In this document: in pieces, positions 35,587 to 43,336 of the stretch
Layout: every line of letters starts with the position of its first letter
Position numbering within the stretch: position 1 is the first letter of the stretch
Source of the DNA: Akkermansiaceae bacterium
GTDB taxonomy: Bacteria > Verrucomicrobiota > Verrucomicrobiia > Verrucomicrobiales > Akkermansiaceae
Direction of reading: 5' to 3'
DNA: 46,127 nt
Assembly (NCBI GenBank): GCA_023299815.1
Contig: JALZWA010000305.1
Location: 1-46,127 of the forward strand
Made by a program: the position numbers and the translations under genes
Notes under the pieces: generated by a model
What the model saw: only the letters and a program-made list of their open reading frames with translations
What the model was told of the DNA's origin: nothing
Database searches by the model: none

Positions 35587-37766
35587 GAGAGGAAGAAGTG
35601 ATGCTCAAAGCGCCTCCCCGGCTCCTGCTGGGAGTGGCGTTCCTCTTTTGGGGGGCGATGGGGAATTATCCCTTCGTGGGCCTGCTGGGAGCGGTGGTCT
35701 TTGAAGCACGTCACTGGACTTCGCTGCGCTGGAACTTTGGGGAGAAGGGCTTCGTGCGTGCGTGGCAGCTCTGCATGGTCATTCTGGTGATCGTGGCGGT
35801 GAGGTTTTTATCCTCGGATGACGAGCGAACCGCGGCGGCCTCGCTGGAACTTCTTTCGTGGCTTCCTTTTATCTTCATGCCTCTGGGTTTGGCTCAGCAA
35901 TATGCGGCGAATCGAGGCGTGCCACTGACCTCCTTTTCCTACTTTGCGCGGCGAAAAATTAAACTTGATCGTGAGGTAGGTCGACTTGTGCGACTCTATC
36001 CTGCGCAGATCGGATTTCCTTATCTTGGTATTATTTTAGTCTCAGCAGGTCTCGTTTCGCCGAGTCGACAGAGCTATGGGCTAGGGGTGATTTTCCTCTT
36101 CGGGATCGGGCTTTATTTCATGTCCGGGGAGAGGAAGAGGCCGCTCGCTTGGGCGCTGAGTTACGTCAGTGCGGTGCTTCTCGCGGGATTCTTTTCTTGG
36201 GTAGCCATCTATCTCTATGATCGCTTGGGGGCTGATCGCTCGATGCAGGATAACGAACTCGCTTCGGCGCGTGAGACCCGCACTCAGCTTGGTCAGGTGG
36301 GCAAGCTTCAGCTGAGCCCTACAATCGACTGGCGCTATTTTCAAAAAGAAGGGGCGGTGCCACGCAGGCTCTGTCTCGCGGTCTACGATGACCCCAAGAG
36401 CGAGCGCAGTAATTTCAGGGTTAAGAGCTATTGGCAGGCGAGGAACCGCCTCCGTAAGTGGGTCGAAAAAGGTGACTCCAAGCGCGATGTAGGAGGGGGA
36501 TTTGAGTCGCTTTATCAAAAGGAGAAAAGCTTCATCTATGAGCCAGAATTCTTTGAAAAAGAGGCCTCTCATCAAAGCCGAGTGGTCGGGCTTGTCTCTG
36601 ACGAAAGCTTGATCCCGCTTCCGCGAAATGTCCTGCGCTTTGATCGCGTCGCGACTCAAGGGATCGATGCAAACTGGCAGGGGAGCACCCGGCTGAGTGA
36701 TCCTGATCATGGAGCCCTCAGCATTGATATTGAATCCGGTTCTCAGGATGAACTGTCCTCAATAGATCTCGATCCCTCCATTCGCGATCTCGAGATTCCG
36801 CTATGGGAGTTCGATGGTCTCAGCGCCTACTGGAAGACGCTGGGAGTGGAAGATCTGCCAAAGAGAGTTATGGGGTCACGGGGGTCCACCCATAAATTTG
36901 AGTGGTCAGCGCGTGAGAATGATCGGCGTGAGCAGGAAGTCCTGCTGCGCATGATGCAGGCAGATTTTGAGCAGAATTACAGCTACTCACTTGAGCTCGA
37001 TCCGAATCCGAGGCTTCCTCCCGTCACCCATTTTCTCAAAGACATGAAAGGGGGGCATTGCGAATATTTCGCCAGTGCGTCGGCGCTCCTTCTGCGGAGG
37101 GCCGGAATTCCTACCCGCTATGCCATCGGTTACGTGGTGTATGAAAAAGGAAGCAGTCCAGGAGAGTTCCTCCTCCGAGGGAAGCATGCCCACGCTTGGA
37201 CACAGGCTTATTTTGGCGGGACTTGGACCAATGAGGCCGGGGTGGGAAAGCCCGTCTGGCGGTGCCGGGGTGGCGAGTGGGTGGATGTTGATCTCACTCC
37301 CTCGAGCTGGCTCCCGAGCAGTGAAGGGGGCGGCTGGCTTCAGGATTTTTCGGATTGGTGGCAGACTTCGCTCGCAGACACGATCGTGTGGTTCTCTGGA
37401 AAAGTGGTCTCTTTTGTGGTGAAGCTGCTGCTGGTGGGAGCACTTCTTTTCATCCTCATTCGTGTCGTCTGGAGTCTCTGGAAGACCAAGGGAGGCCATA
37501 CAGAAGAGGCGATCGGAAGCTGGCGTGCGCGCAGCCGGAGCGAGAACCCGCTGGCTGATTTTGAAACCTGGCTCGCGAAGCGGGTAGGGCCGAGGCCGTC
37601 ATCGCTCCCGCTTGCGGAGTGGCTGCGCGAGAAAGCGCCTGAGCTCATTCCGCTTTATCAGGAGATCCGCTTTGATCCTGCTTATTCAGGCCAGCGAGAT
37701 GCGCTGGAGAGGGGAGAGAAGGACGCGCGCGAGCGTCTCAAAAACGAGGTGACTAAGAATACTTAA
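35583..37766 (+). CDS. Transglutaminase-like (TgpA-type) membrane protein
   Basis: GGHCEYFASASALLLRRAGIPTRYAIGYV...RGKHAHAWTQAYFGG...WVDVDLTPSSW, with N- and C-terminal TM regions. Confidence 0.93.
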   Translation: MREEEVMLKAPPRLLLGVAFLFWGAMGNYPFVGLLGAVVFEARHWTSLRWNFGEKGFVRAWQLCMVILVIVAVRFLSSDDERTAAASLELLSWLPFIFMPLGLAQQYAANRGVPLTSFSYFARRKIKLDREVGRLVRLYPAQIGFPYLGIILVSAGLVSPSRQSYGLGVIFLFGIGLYFMSGERKRPLAWALSYVSAVLLAGFFSWVAIYLYDRLGADRSMQDNELASARETRTQLGQVGKLQLSPTIDWRYFQKEGAVPRRLCLAVYDDPKSERSNFRVKSYWQARNRLRKWVEKGDSKRDVGGGFESLYQKEKSFIYEPEFFEKEASHQSRVVGLVSDESLIPLPRNVLRFDRVATQGIDANWQGSTRLSDPDHGALSIDIESGSQDELSSIDLDPSIRDLEIPLWEFDGLSAYWKTLGVEDLPKRVMGSRGSTHKFEWSARENDRREQEVLLRMMQADFEQNYSYSLELDPNPRLPPVTHFLKDMKGGHCEYFASASALLLRRAGIPTRYAIGYVVYEKGSSPGEFLLRGKHAHAWTQAYFGGTWTNEAGVGKPVWRCRGGEWVDVDLTPSSWLPSSEGGGWLQDFSDWWQTSLADTIVWFSGKVVSFVVKLLLVGALLFILIRVVWSLWKTKGGHTEEAIGSWRARSRSENPLADFETWLAKRVGPRPSSLPLAEWLREKAPELIPLYQEIRFDPAYSGQRDALERGEKDARERLKNEVTKNT

Positions 37767-38070
37767 GATCTTTCGAGGGATCGGTCTCGTAGTCTACGGT
37801 GTAGCCTTGGCTCGTGTTTGGATCCACGATGACCTTCAGAAACTTGAGGTAGTTCGGATCATCTTGGAAGATGCGCTTCTTATCGAGCGAGTCGAATTCC
37901 AAAAGAATGTAGAATGGCCAATCAGAAGCAGGATCGATGGTGCGTCCAGAGCGGACGGTCAGCACGACAGGAATTTTAAGAAGGAGACTCCGCGACATGC
38001 GGATCATGTCCTCAAGTGTGTTCTCATCCACCTCCGGCTTGAGCTTATAGAAAAGAAGGTGGTCGATCAT
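37753..38070 (-). CDS. Dabb-family (stress-responsive alpha/beta barrel) protein
   Basis: MIDHLLFYKLKPEVDENTLEDMIRMSRSLL.KIPVVLTVRSGR...DWPFYILLEFDSLDKKRIFQDDPNYLKFLK. Confidence 0.85.
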   Translation of the reverse strand: MIDHLLFYKLKPEVDENTLEDMIRMSRSLLLKIPVVLTVRSGRTIDPASDWPFYILLEFDSLDKKRIFQDDPNYLKFLKVIVDPNTSQGYTVDYETDPSKDLKYS

Positions 38071-38082
38071 GCGAGATAAAGT

Positions 38083-38454
38083 TTAGGACTTCCAGTCGAA
38101 GGCGCCTTTTTTAAGCGCGTAGACGTAGGCGATGGCGAGGATCCCAGCGAAGCTAGCAAAGCTCCAGAGAACCATGGCGCCTTCCTTGATTGAATCCTTG
38201 AAAGTAAGTGCCCAGGGGTAGGAGAAGACTACTTCGATATCGAAGATAACGAAGAGCATCGCCACCAAGTAGAACTTCACACTGAAGCGAGGAGCGCCCT
38301 CGCCGATGGGAAGCATACCGCACTCGTAGGGCGTGTTCTTCATCTTGGAATCACGACCCTTTTTACCGAGAAGGACACTGAGACCGAGAGCGATAGCGGC
38401 GAAGCCAATCGCGACGATAGTCTGGAAAATGACGGGGGTGTAATCGGAGAGCAT
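38083..38454 (-). CDS. nuoA: NADH-quinone oxidoreductase subunit A
   Basis: NTPYECGMLPIGEGAPRFSVKFYLVAMLFVIFDIEVVFSYPWA. Confidence 0.95.
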   Translation of the reverse strand: MLSDYTPVIFQTIVAIGFAAIALGLSVLLGKKGRDSKMKNTPYECGMLPIGEGAPRFSVKFYLVAMLFVIFDIEVVFSYPWALTFKDSIKEGAMVLWSFASFAGILAIAYVYALKKGAFDWKS

Positions 38455-38512
38455 GAGTCGAGTGATTCGGAACTGGTGAGAGACTGGTCTAAATCAGCCA
38501 TTTGGAAAAGAA

Positions 38513-38543
38513 AATTGCCCACGTCTTGTGAACGTGGGCAATT
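38513..38543 (-). terminator. Terminator-like hairpin upstream of nuoA
   Basis: AATTGCCCACGT-cttgtga-ACGTGGGCAATT, perfect 12-bp stem with adjacent A/T-rich sequence. Confidence 0.75.
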
Positions 38544-38601
38544 AAAAGTTTGTCGTTGGTAAAACCAACACTTTTCTGGCGAATTCCGCCAGATCTGGAA
38601 A

Positions 38602-38907
38602 TTAAGCTTCTTGCTTAGCGATGTTGTCGCTGTGCGCTTCCTCGATCCGATCAAGACCGCGGTATTCCTTGCCGTCTTTCTCTACGAGACCGCGAGTGAC
38701 AAGGTTTTGAAGTTTTTCGTATGCGCGAAGGCGAAGCATCTCTTCTCCACCGCTCACTGCATTGCGAGTCTTAAGACGCTCATAGACGTCTTCGAAGAGC
38801 TCATTGAATCCAAAGAGTTTATCATTTCCGCCGAGCACGTTGACGATTTCATCGGTGACATGATCAGGGAGCCGACGAGAGAAACGTGTTCTTTTAGTAG
38901 TTGCCAT
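38602..38907 (-). CDS. Conserved-looking small protein of unknown function
   Basis: MATTKRTRFSRRLPDHVTDEIVNVLGGNDKLFGFNELFEDVYERLKTRNAVSGGEEMLRLRAYEKLQNLVTRGLVEKDGKEYRGL. Confidence 0.75.
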   Translation of the reverse strand: MATTKRTRFSRRLPDHVTDEIVNVLGGNDKLFGFNELFEDVYERLKTRNAVSGGEEMLRLRAYEKLQNLVTRGLVEKDGKEYRGLDRIEEAHSDNIAKQEA

Positions 38908-39087
38908 AACGACATGAATATAGCTCAAAAATGCCGCAAAAGCGACCGAAAAGTCTCACATAACGACATTTTTTTAAAAGGCTCGCAAGCTTTAATTTAA
39001 GGAAATGTTAATGACTCAGGCTCATGTCCCTAACTTTAAAGGTAAAGAGTCTTGAGGGATCGCGCCGAACTTCTTAATTTTCATGGA

Positions 39088-39672
39088 ATGATTACTCGTC
39101 TGAAAGGTGAAGTTTGGGAAGCCCTGCCCGGTCGGGTCGTGGTGGGATGCGGGGGAGTGGGCTACCAGACCCTGGTTCCGATGTCGACTTACGATAGATT
39201 GAACCCTGTCGAGGGATCACAAATCGATCTTCGGACCTATCAGCATGTTCGTGAGAACTCGCTCACATTATATGGTTTTGTCAGTGATGAAGAGCGGGAT
39301 GTTTTTCTGCTGCTGATCGATCGCGTGAGCGGGATCGGTCCTTCCATCGCGATGGCGGTTCTGAGCGGCATGCCGGTGGAGCACTTTAAGCAAGTCGTTG
39401 TGAGTGGTGATGCCACTGCGATGGCGAAGATTAAGGGGATTGGGAAGAAGACGGCGGAGCGCATCATCCTAGAATTGAAGGATAAGGTCGGAGTGGCCCA
39501 GACTTGGGAGCAGAACACGGACCGGACGGACGCCGCCCGCGATGCCGAGATGGGGCTCATGGCGCTAGGCTTTAAGCAGGCCGATGCGAGGAAGTCTGTG
39601 GATAAGGCGATTAAGGAAAATCCAGCAGCCGACAGTGGGGAGATCATCCGCATGGGCTTGCGGGGGATGTAG
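39088..39672 (+). CDS. ruvA: Holliday junction branch migration protein RuvA
   Basis: MITRLKGEVWEALPGRVVVGCGGVGYQTLVP...LLIDRVSGIGPSIAMAVLSG...IKGIGKKTAERIILELKDK. Confidence 0.95.
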   Translation: MITRLKGEVWEALPGRVVVGCGGVGYQTLVPMSTYDRLNPVEGSQIDLRTYQHVRENSLTLYGFVSDEERDVFLLLIDRVSGIGPSIAMAVLSGMPVEHFKQVVVSGDATAMAKIKGIGKKTAERIILELKDKVGVAQTWEQNTDRTDAARDAEMGLMALGFKQADARKSVDKAIKENPAADSGEIIRMGLRGM

Positions 39673-39686
39673 AAAACCCTAAAAAT

Positions 39687-40040
39687 ATGGCAGAGGTTGA
39701 TCATCATCTGAGAAGAGGGCTCGTGCTCTCTTCTTTGACTGGTTTCGGTCTTGGCTTGGCCATCCCACATGCGGGCTACGGGGCAGGAGGGGTTCTCATG
39801 CTCTCGATCATCATTGGCACGCTATGGTTTCTCATCAACGGGCGGCCGGAGAAAACTCTGAGAACTCTCACTTTCTGCTCTAGCATTTTTGGAGGGCTCT
39901 ACGTTAGTGAACCGGAAGTCTTCTCTTATCTAACGAAGTCGGAAATCGTTTACACGATAGGCGGCTCCATCTTTGTCCCCACTTTCATTGCTGCGGTCGT
40001 AGAGTTTCTTATCACTAGATTAAGAGGGGAGTCCCCTTGA
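39687..40040 (+). CDS. Small multi-TM membrane protein
   Basis: 117 aa with hydrophobic segments GLAIPHAGYGAGGVLMLSIIIGTLWFLI and VYTIGGSIFVPTFIAAVVEFLI; 14 nt after ruvA. Confidence 0.7.
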   Translation: MAEVDHHLRRGLVLSSLTGFGLGLAIPHAGYGAGGVLMLSIIIGTLWFLINGRPEKTLRTLTFCSSIFGGLYVSEPEVFSYLTKSEIVYTIGGSIFVPTFIAAVVEFLITRLRGESP

Positions 40041-40077
40041 TTCTGAAAGGAAAAGTGAGTGGGTTTCGAAGTTCAGT

Positions 40078-40325
40078 GGGCCTAACGGGCGGAAACTCCT
40101 TAGCCTAGGTCGGAGCGCAGCGCAGGCCTAGGAATAAGGACCGCGTAGAGATACGGGCCGAGTCAGTGTAGGTCGATTGTGAGGTCTGGCACCCGATGGC
40201 TGTGCGTCGGTGACGCAGCTGGAACAAGAGGCTGCGGGCTGATGATACTCGCAGCGGGCTCAATGGCTTGCCCATGAATTTGCCAGAGGTCCAACCTAGG
40301 CTGAGGAGTTTTAGCCCGTTGGGCC
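40078..40325. mobile_element. MITE-like non-coding element bounded by about 36-bp imperfect inverted repeats
   Basis: gggcctaacgggcggaaactccttagcctaggtcgga (40078-40114) versus tccaacctaggctgaggagttttagcccgttgggcc (40290-40325), about 80% or more complementary; no convincing ORF inside. Confidence 0.75.
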
Positions 40326-40358
40326 TCCGATCACCACCGTCTTCCGTCCCCAAACAAA

Positions 40359-40394
40359 AAAACGGCCACCCTTTTTCAAGGATGGCCGTTTTGA
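40359..40394 (-). terminator. Intrinsic terminator downstream of rpsB-tsf
   Basis: AAAACGGCCACCC-TTTTTCAA-GGATGGCCGTTTT stem with flanking A/T tracts. Confidence 0.88.
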
Positions 40395-40414
40395 AAGTTT
40401 GCTAAAACTCAGCT

Positions 40415-41281
40415 TTACTCACCCAGTCCGTAGCGGACGAAGCGGCGGATCGTGAGGGTGTCACCAAGGTCCTTAGACTTTGCTTCAAGGAGGGCCTTGA
40501 TGGAGCTGTCGGGATCTTTGATGAAGCCTTGCTCAAGAAGGCAGCGCTCGGAGTAGAACTTGCCAATCTTGCCGTCGATGATCTTTTCGATAATGTTGGC
40601 TGGCTTGTTTTCGTTCTCCATCTGCTTACGGAAGATGTCCTTTTCTGCTTCGATAAGCTCAGCAGGGATGTCGTCACGGCCAAGTCCCGCAGGAGCGGAA
40701 GCAGCGATGTGGAGAGTGAGGTCTTTCACGAGATCGCGGAAGCCTTCACTAGCGACGGACTCAGCTTTCTCAGCACCAACCTCGATGAGGACGCCCACTT
40801 TTCCACCCATGTGGATATAGGAGGCGATAGCACCTTCACCAGCGACCTCGAAACGAGTGACGCGGCGGAGCTGGAGGTTTTCCCCCATTTCGAGAACCTT
40901 GGTTTTGACGAACTCGTCGAGCGTGCCTTCTCCCTTTGGAAGGGCGGCAGCTGCTTCTGGGCTATCAGCTCCAGCTGCGGAGACCGTGTCGAGAACCTCG
41001 GCTACGAAAGCCTGAAAGTTGTCGTTCTTAGCGACGAAGTCAGTCTCGCAGTTGAGTTCAAGAAGTGTTCCGATCTTTCCAGCTTCATCAAGCTTGGCGG
41101 CAATGACACCTTCATTGGCGTCACGTCCAGCCTTCTTGACGGCCTTAGCCTGTCCGCGCTCGCGGAGAAGCTTGGAGGCTGCCTCGAGGTCACCTTCGGT
41201 TTCCTTCAGTGCGTTCTTACACTCCATCATGCCCACGCCAGTGGACTCACGAAGTTCTTTTACAAGAGCTGCAGTAATCAT
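40415..41281 (-). CDS. tsf: Elongation factor Ts
   Basis: MITAALVKELRESTGVGMMECKNALKETEGDLEAASKLLRERG...LNCETDFVAKNDNFQAFV. Confidence 0.97.
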   Translation of the reverse strand: MITAALVKELRESTGVGMMECKNALKETEGDLEAASKLLRERGQAKAVKKAGRDANEGVIAAKLDEAGKIGTLLELNCETDFVAKNDNFQAFVAEVLDTVSAAGADSPEAAAALPKGEGTLDEFVKTKVLEMGENLQLRRVTRFEVAGEGAIASYIHMGGKVGVLIEVGAEKAESVASEGFRDLVKDLTLHIAASAPAGLGRDDIPAELIEAEKDIFRKQMENENKPANIIEKIIDGKIGKFYSERCLLEQGFIKDPDSSIKALLEAKSKDLGDTLTIRRFVRYGLGE

Positions 41282-41304
41282 AATCTGTGTCTTTGTGAGA
41301 AAAT

Positions 41305-41988
41305 TTACTTCTTAGCGCCACCGACGATGCCGTCGACAAGGTGCTGGAGGACGATGCGGATGGAGCGCATTGCGTCGTCGTTACCTGGGATCGGGAAAGC
41401 AATCTTGGAAGGGTCTCCATTGGTGTCGACGATGCCGACAACAGGGATGTTGAGGCGCTTGGCCTCAGCGACTGCGATGGACTCCTTAGCAACGTCGACA
41501 ACGACGAGAGCGTCAGGCTGCTTCTCCATGTTCCGCACTCCGTGGAGGTTACGGCGAAGCTTCTCCTTCTCACGGTTGAGCGCGGAGAGTTCCTTCTTAG
41601 ACATGAGCTTGTATTCTGGAGCACGCTCGATTTCCTCAAGATACTTCATGCGAGCCACCGACTTACGGATAGTCTCAAGGTTTGTCATGGTGCCACCGAG
41701 CCAGCGGTGGTTGACGTAGAGTTGACCAGTCGCTTCAGCAGCTTCTTTGACCGCTTCTTGAGCCTGGCGCTTACAACCGACGAAGAGGATTTTTTTGCCC
41801 TTGGAGGAAAGTCCTGCAAGGAAGTCAGTAGCCTTATCGAGGCACTGGACGGTTTTTTCGAGGTCGATGATGTAGATACCACCCTTATTCTTCATAAGGT
41901 AAGGCTTCATCTTCGGATTCCATTTCTTGGTCTGGTGACCGTAGTGGACACCAGCCTCGACCATTTCTTTAACGAGTTCGTTAATCAT
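41305..41988 (-). CDS. rpsB: 30S ribosomal protein S2
   Basis: [23 protein letters not shown]-type motif, [61 protein letters not shown]. Confidence 0.97.
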   Translation of the reverse strand: MINELVKEMVEAGVHYGHQTKKWNPKMKPYLMKNKGGIYIIDLEKTVQCLDKATDFLAGLSSKGKKILFVGCKRQAQEAVKEAAEATGQLYVNHRWLGGTMTNLETIRKSVARMKYLEEIERAPEYKLMSKKELSALNREKEKLRRNLHGVRNMEKQPDALVVVDVAKESIAVAEAKRLNIPVVGIVDTNGDPSKIAFPIPGNDDAMRSIRIVLQHLVDGIVGGAKK

Positions 41989-42265
41989 TTTGTATTTGGT
42001 CTTACGTTAAAGCACGTAAGCGCTGTGGTTGAAAAACTGCCGCTGTGGTCCCTCTGCGATCTCTCGTTGTTTATAAAGCGGCTAAGCGGAGGGGCGCGCG
42101 TGTTACGAGTAATTGTCCGCTTTTGCAAGGAATTTAGTGGCTCAATATCGCAAAGACTGGAGAGATAGACGTGCAAATTCTTGCCAAAATCGCTGGGAAA
42201 GAGGAAAAACTCTCCTTCGCTGAGAAGATTGCCGTCTTTCAGCTCCGATCCCCCTTATATTTATT

Positions 42266-43336
42266 GTGTCTAAGTCACTCAACGTCATCATCGCCTGTGG
42301 AGGAACCGGCGGTCATCTCTTCCCTGGAATCGCTGTCGCTCAAGAACTCAAATCTCGTGGTCACAAGGTTCTCCTTCTGATTTCCGAGAAGAAGGTGGAT
42401 GCGCAAGCGTCGAAAAAATACACCGAATTACGCTTCGAGACGGTCAATGCGATCGCCAAACCACCCACGCTTTCGCCCAAGATGGTTCCTTTCCTCTGGC
42501 GTCTCTTGAAAACGATCTCGCACTGCGGCACGATCGTGACGCGGGAAAAGGCGGACGTCGTTCTCGGAATGGGGGGGTTCACTTCGCTTCCTCCCGTTTA
42601 TGCCGGAGCGAAAAAAGGTCTGCGGACTTACGTCCATGACTCGAATGCGATTCCGGGTCGCTCGAATCTGCTCACCTCGAAGAAGTGCACCAAGGTGCTG
42701 CTCGGGTTGAAGGAAGCAGCGTCACATTTTCCAAATGCGGAAGTGGCGATCACGGGCACGCCGGTGCGTGATGAGCTGGAAAATCTTCCGTCACGGGAGG
42801 AGGCTTGTGCGGTCTTCGGGCTCGATCCTACTAAGAAAACTCTTCTCGTGATGGGCGGGAGCCAGGGGGCGTCGAAGCTGAACGAGATCGTAGCGGCCGG
42901 ATCTGAAGGGTCCGAGTGGCAGGTGATTCACCTTGCGGGGCAGGGCGACTTTGATCGCCTCACGGAGCAAGTGGGGAACCGAGTTGGCTACAAGGTGCTC
43001 GCTTTTTGTGATCAAATGGCGGCCGCCTATGCCGCTTCGGATTTCTGTGTCGCACGCTCGGGAGCGTCTTCACTCACGGAGCTGAGCCGAGCGGGGCTTC
43101 CTGCGCTGCTCGTGCCATTTCCATTTTCTGCCGATGACCACCAGACCGCGAATGCGGTCGTATATGAAGAAGCCGGTGCTGCGGTGCTGAAGCAGCAGAA
43201 TGAACTCAGCGCTGAGACGGTGAGAGAAATGTTCGCGGGTCTCAATGATGAGACCATTTCTAAAATGTCAGTCTCCATGACCGCGCTCGCCGTGCCTGAT
43301 GCCGCAGCTCAAATCGCCAATGTGATCGAAGGATGA
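42266..43336 (+). CDS. murG: UDP-N-acetylglucosamine--N-acetylmuramyl-(pentapeptide) pyrophosphoryl-undecaprenol GlcNAc transferase
   Basis: IACGGTGGHLFPGIAVAQEL, VHDSNAIPGRSNLL, VMGGSQGASKLNE, VARSGASSLTELSRAGLPALLVPFPFSADDHQTANA. GTG start. Confidence 0.96.
   Translation: MSKSLNVIIACGGTGGHLFPGIAVAQELKSRGHKVLLLISEKKVDAQASKKYTELRFETVNAIAKPPTLSPKMVPFLWRLLKTISHCGTIVTREKADVVLGMGGFTSLPPVYAGAKKGLRTYVHDSNAIPGRSNLLTSKKCTKVLLGLKEAASHFPNAEVAITGTPVRDELENLPSREEACAVFGLDPTKKTLLVMGGSQGASKLNEIVAAGSEGSEWQVIHLAGQGDFDRLTEQVGNRVGYKVLAFCDQMAAAYAASDFCVARSGASSLTELSRAGLPALLVPFPFSADDHQTANAVVYEEAGAAVLKQQNELSAETVREMFAGLNDETISKMSVSMTALAVPDAAAQIANVIEG

Noticed and set aside
40078-40325. Possibility of a full insertion sequence
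   Set aside because: No transposase-like ORF inside; only a short non-coding core between imperfect inverted ends.
40529-41719. 396-aa plus-strand ORF
   Set aside because: Antisense to tsf and rpsB, spanning both genes and their spacer; no recognisable domain, consistent with codon-bias shadowing.
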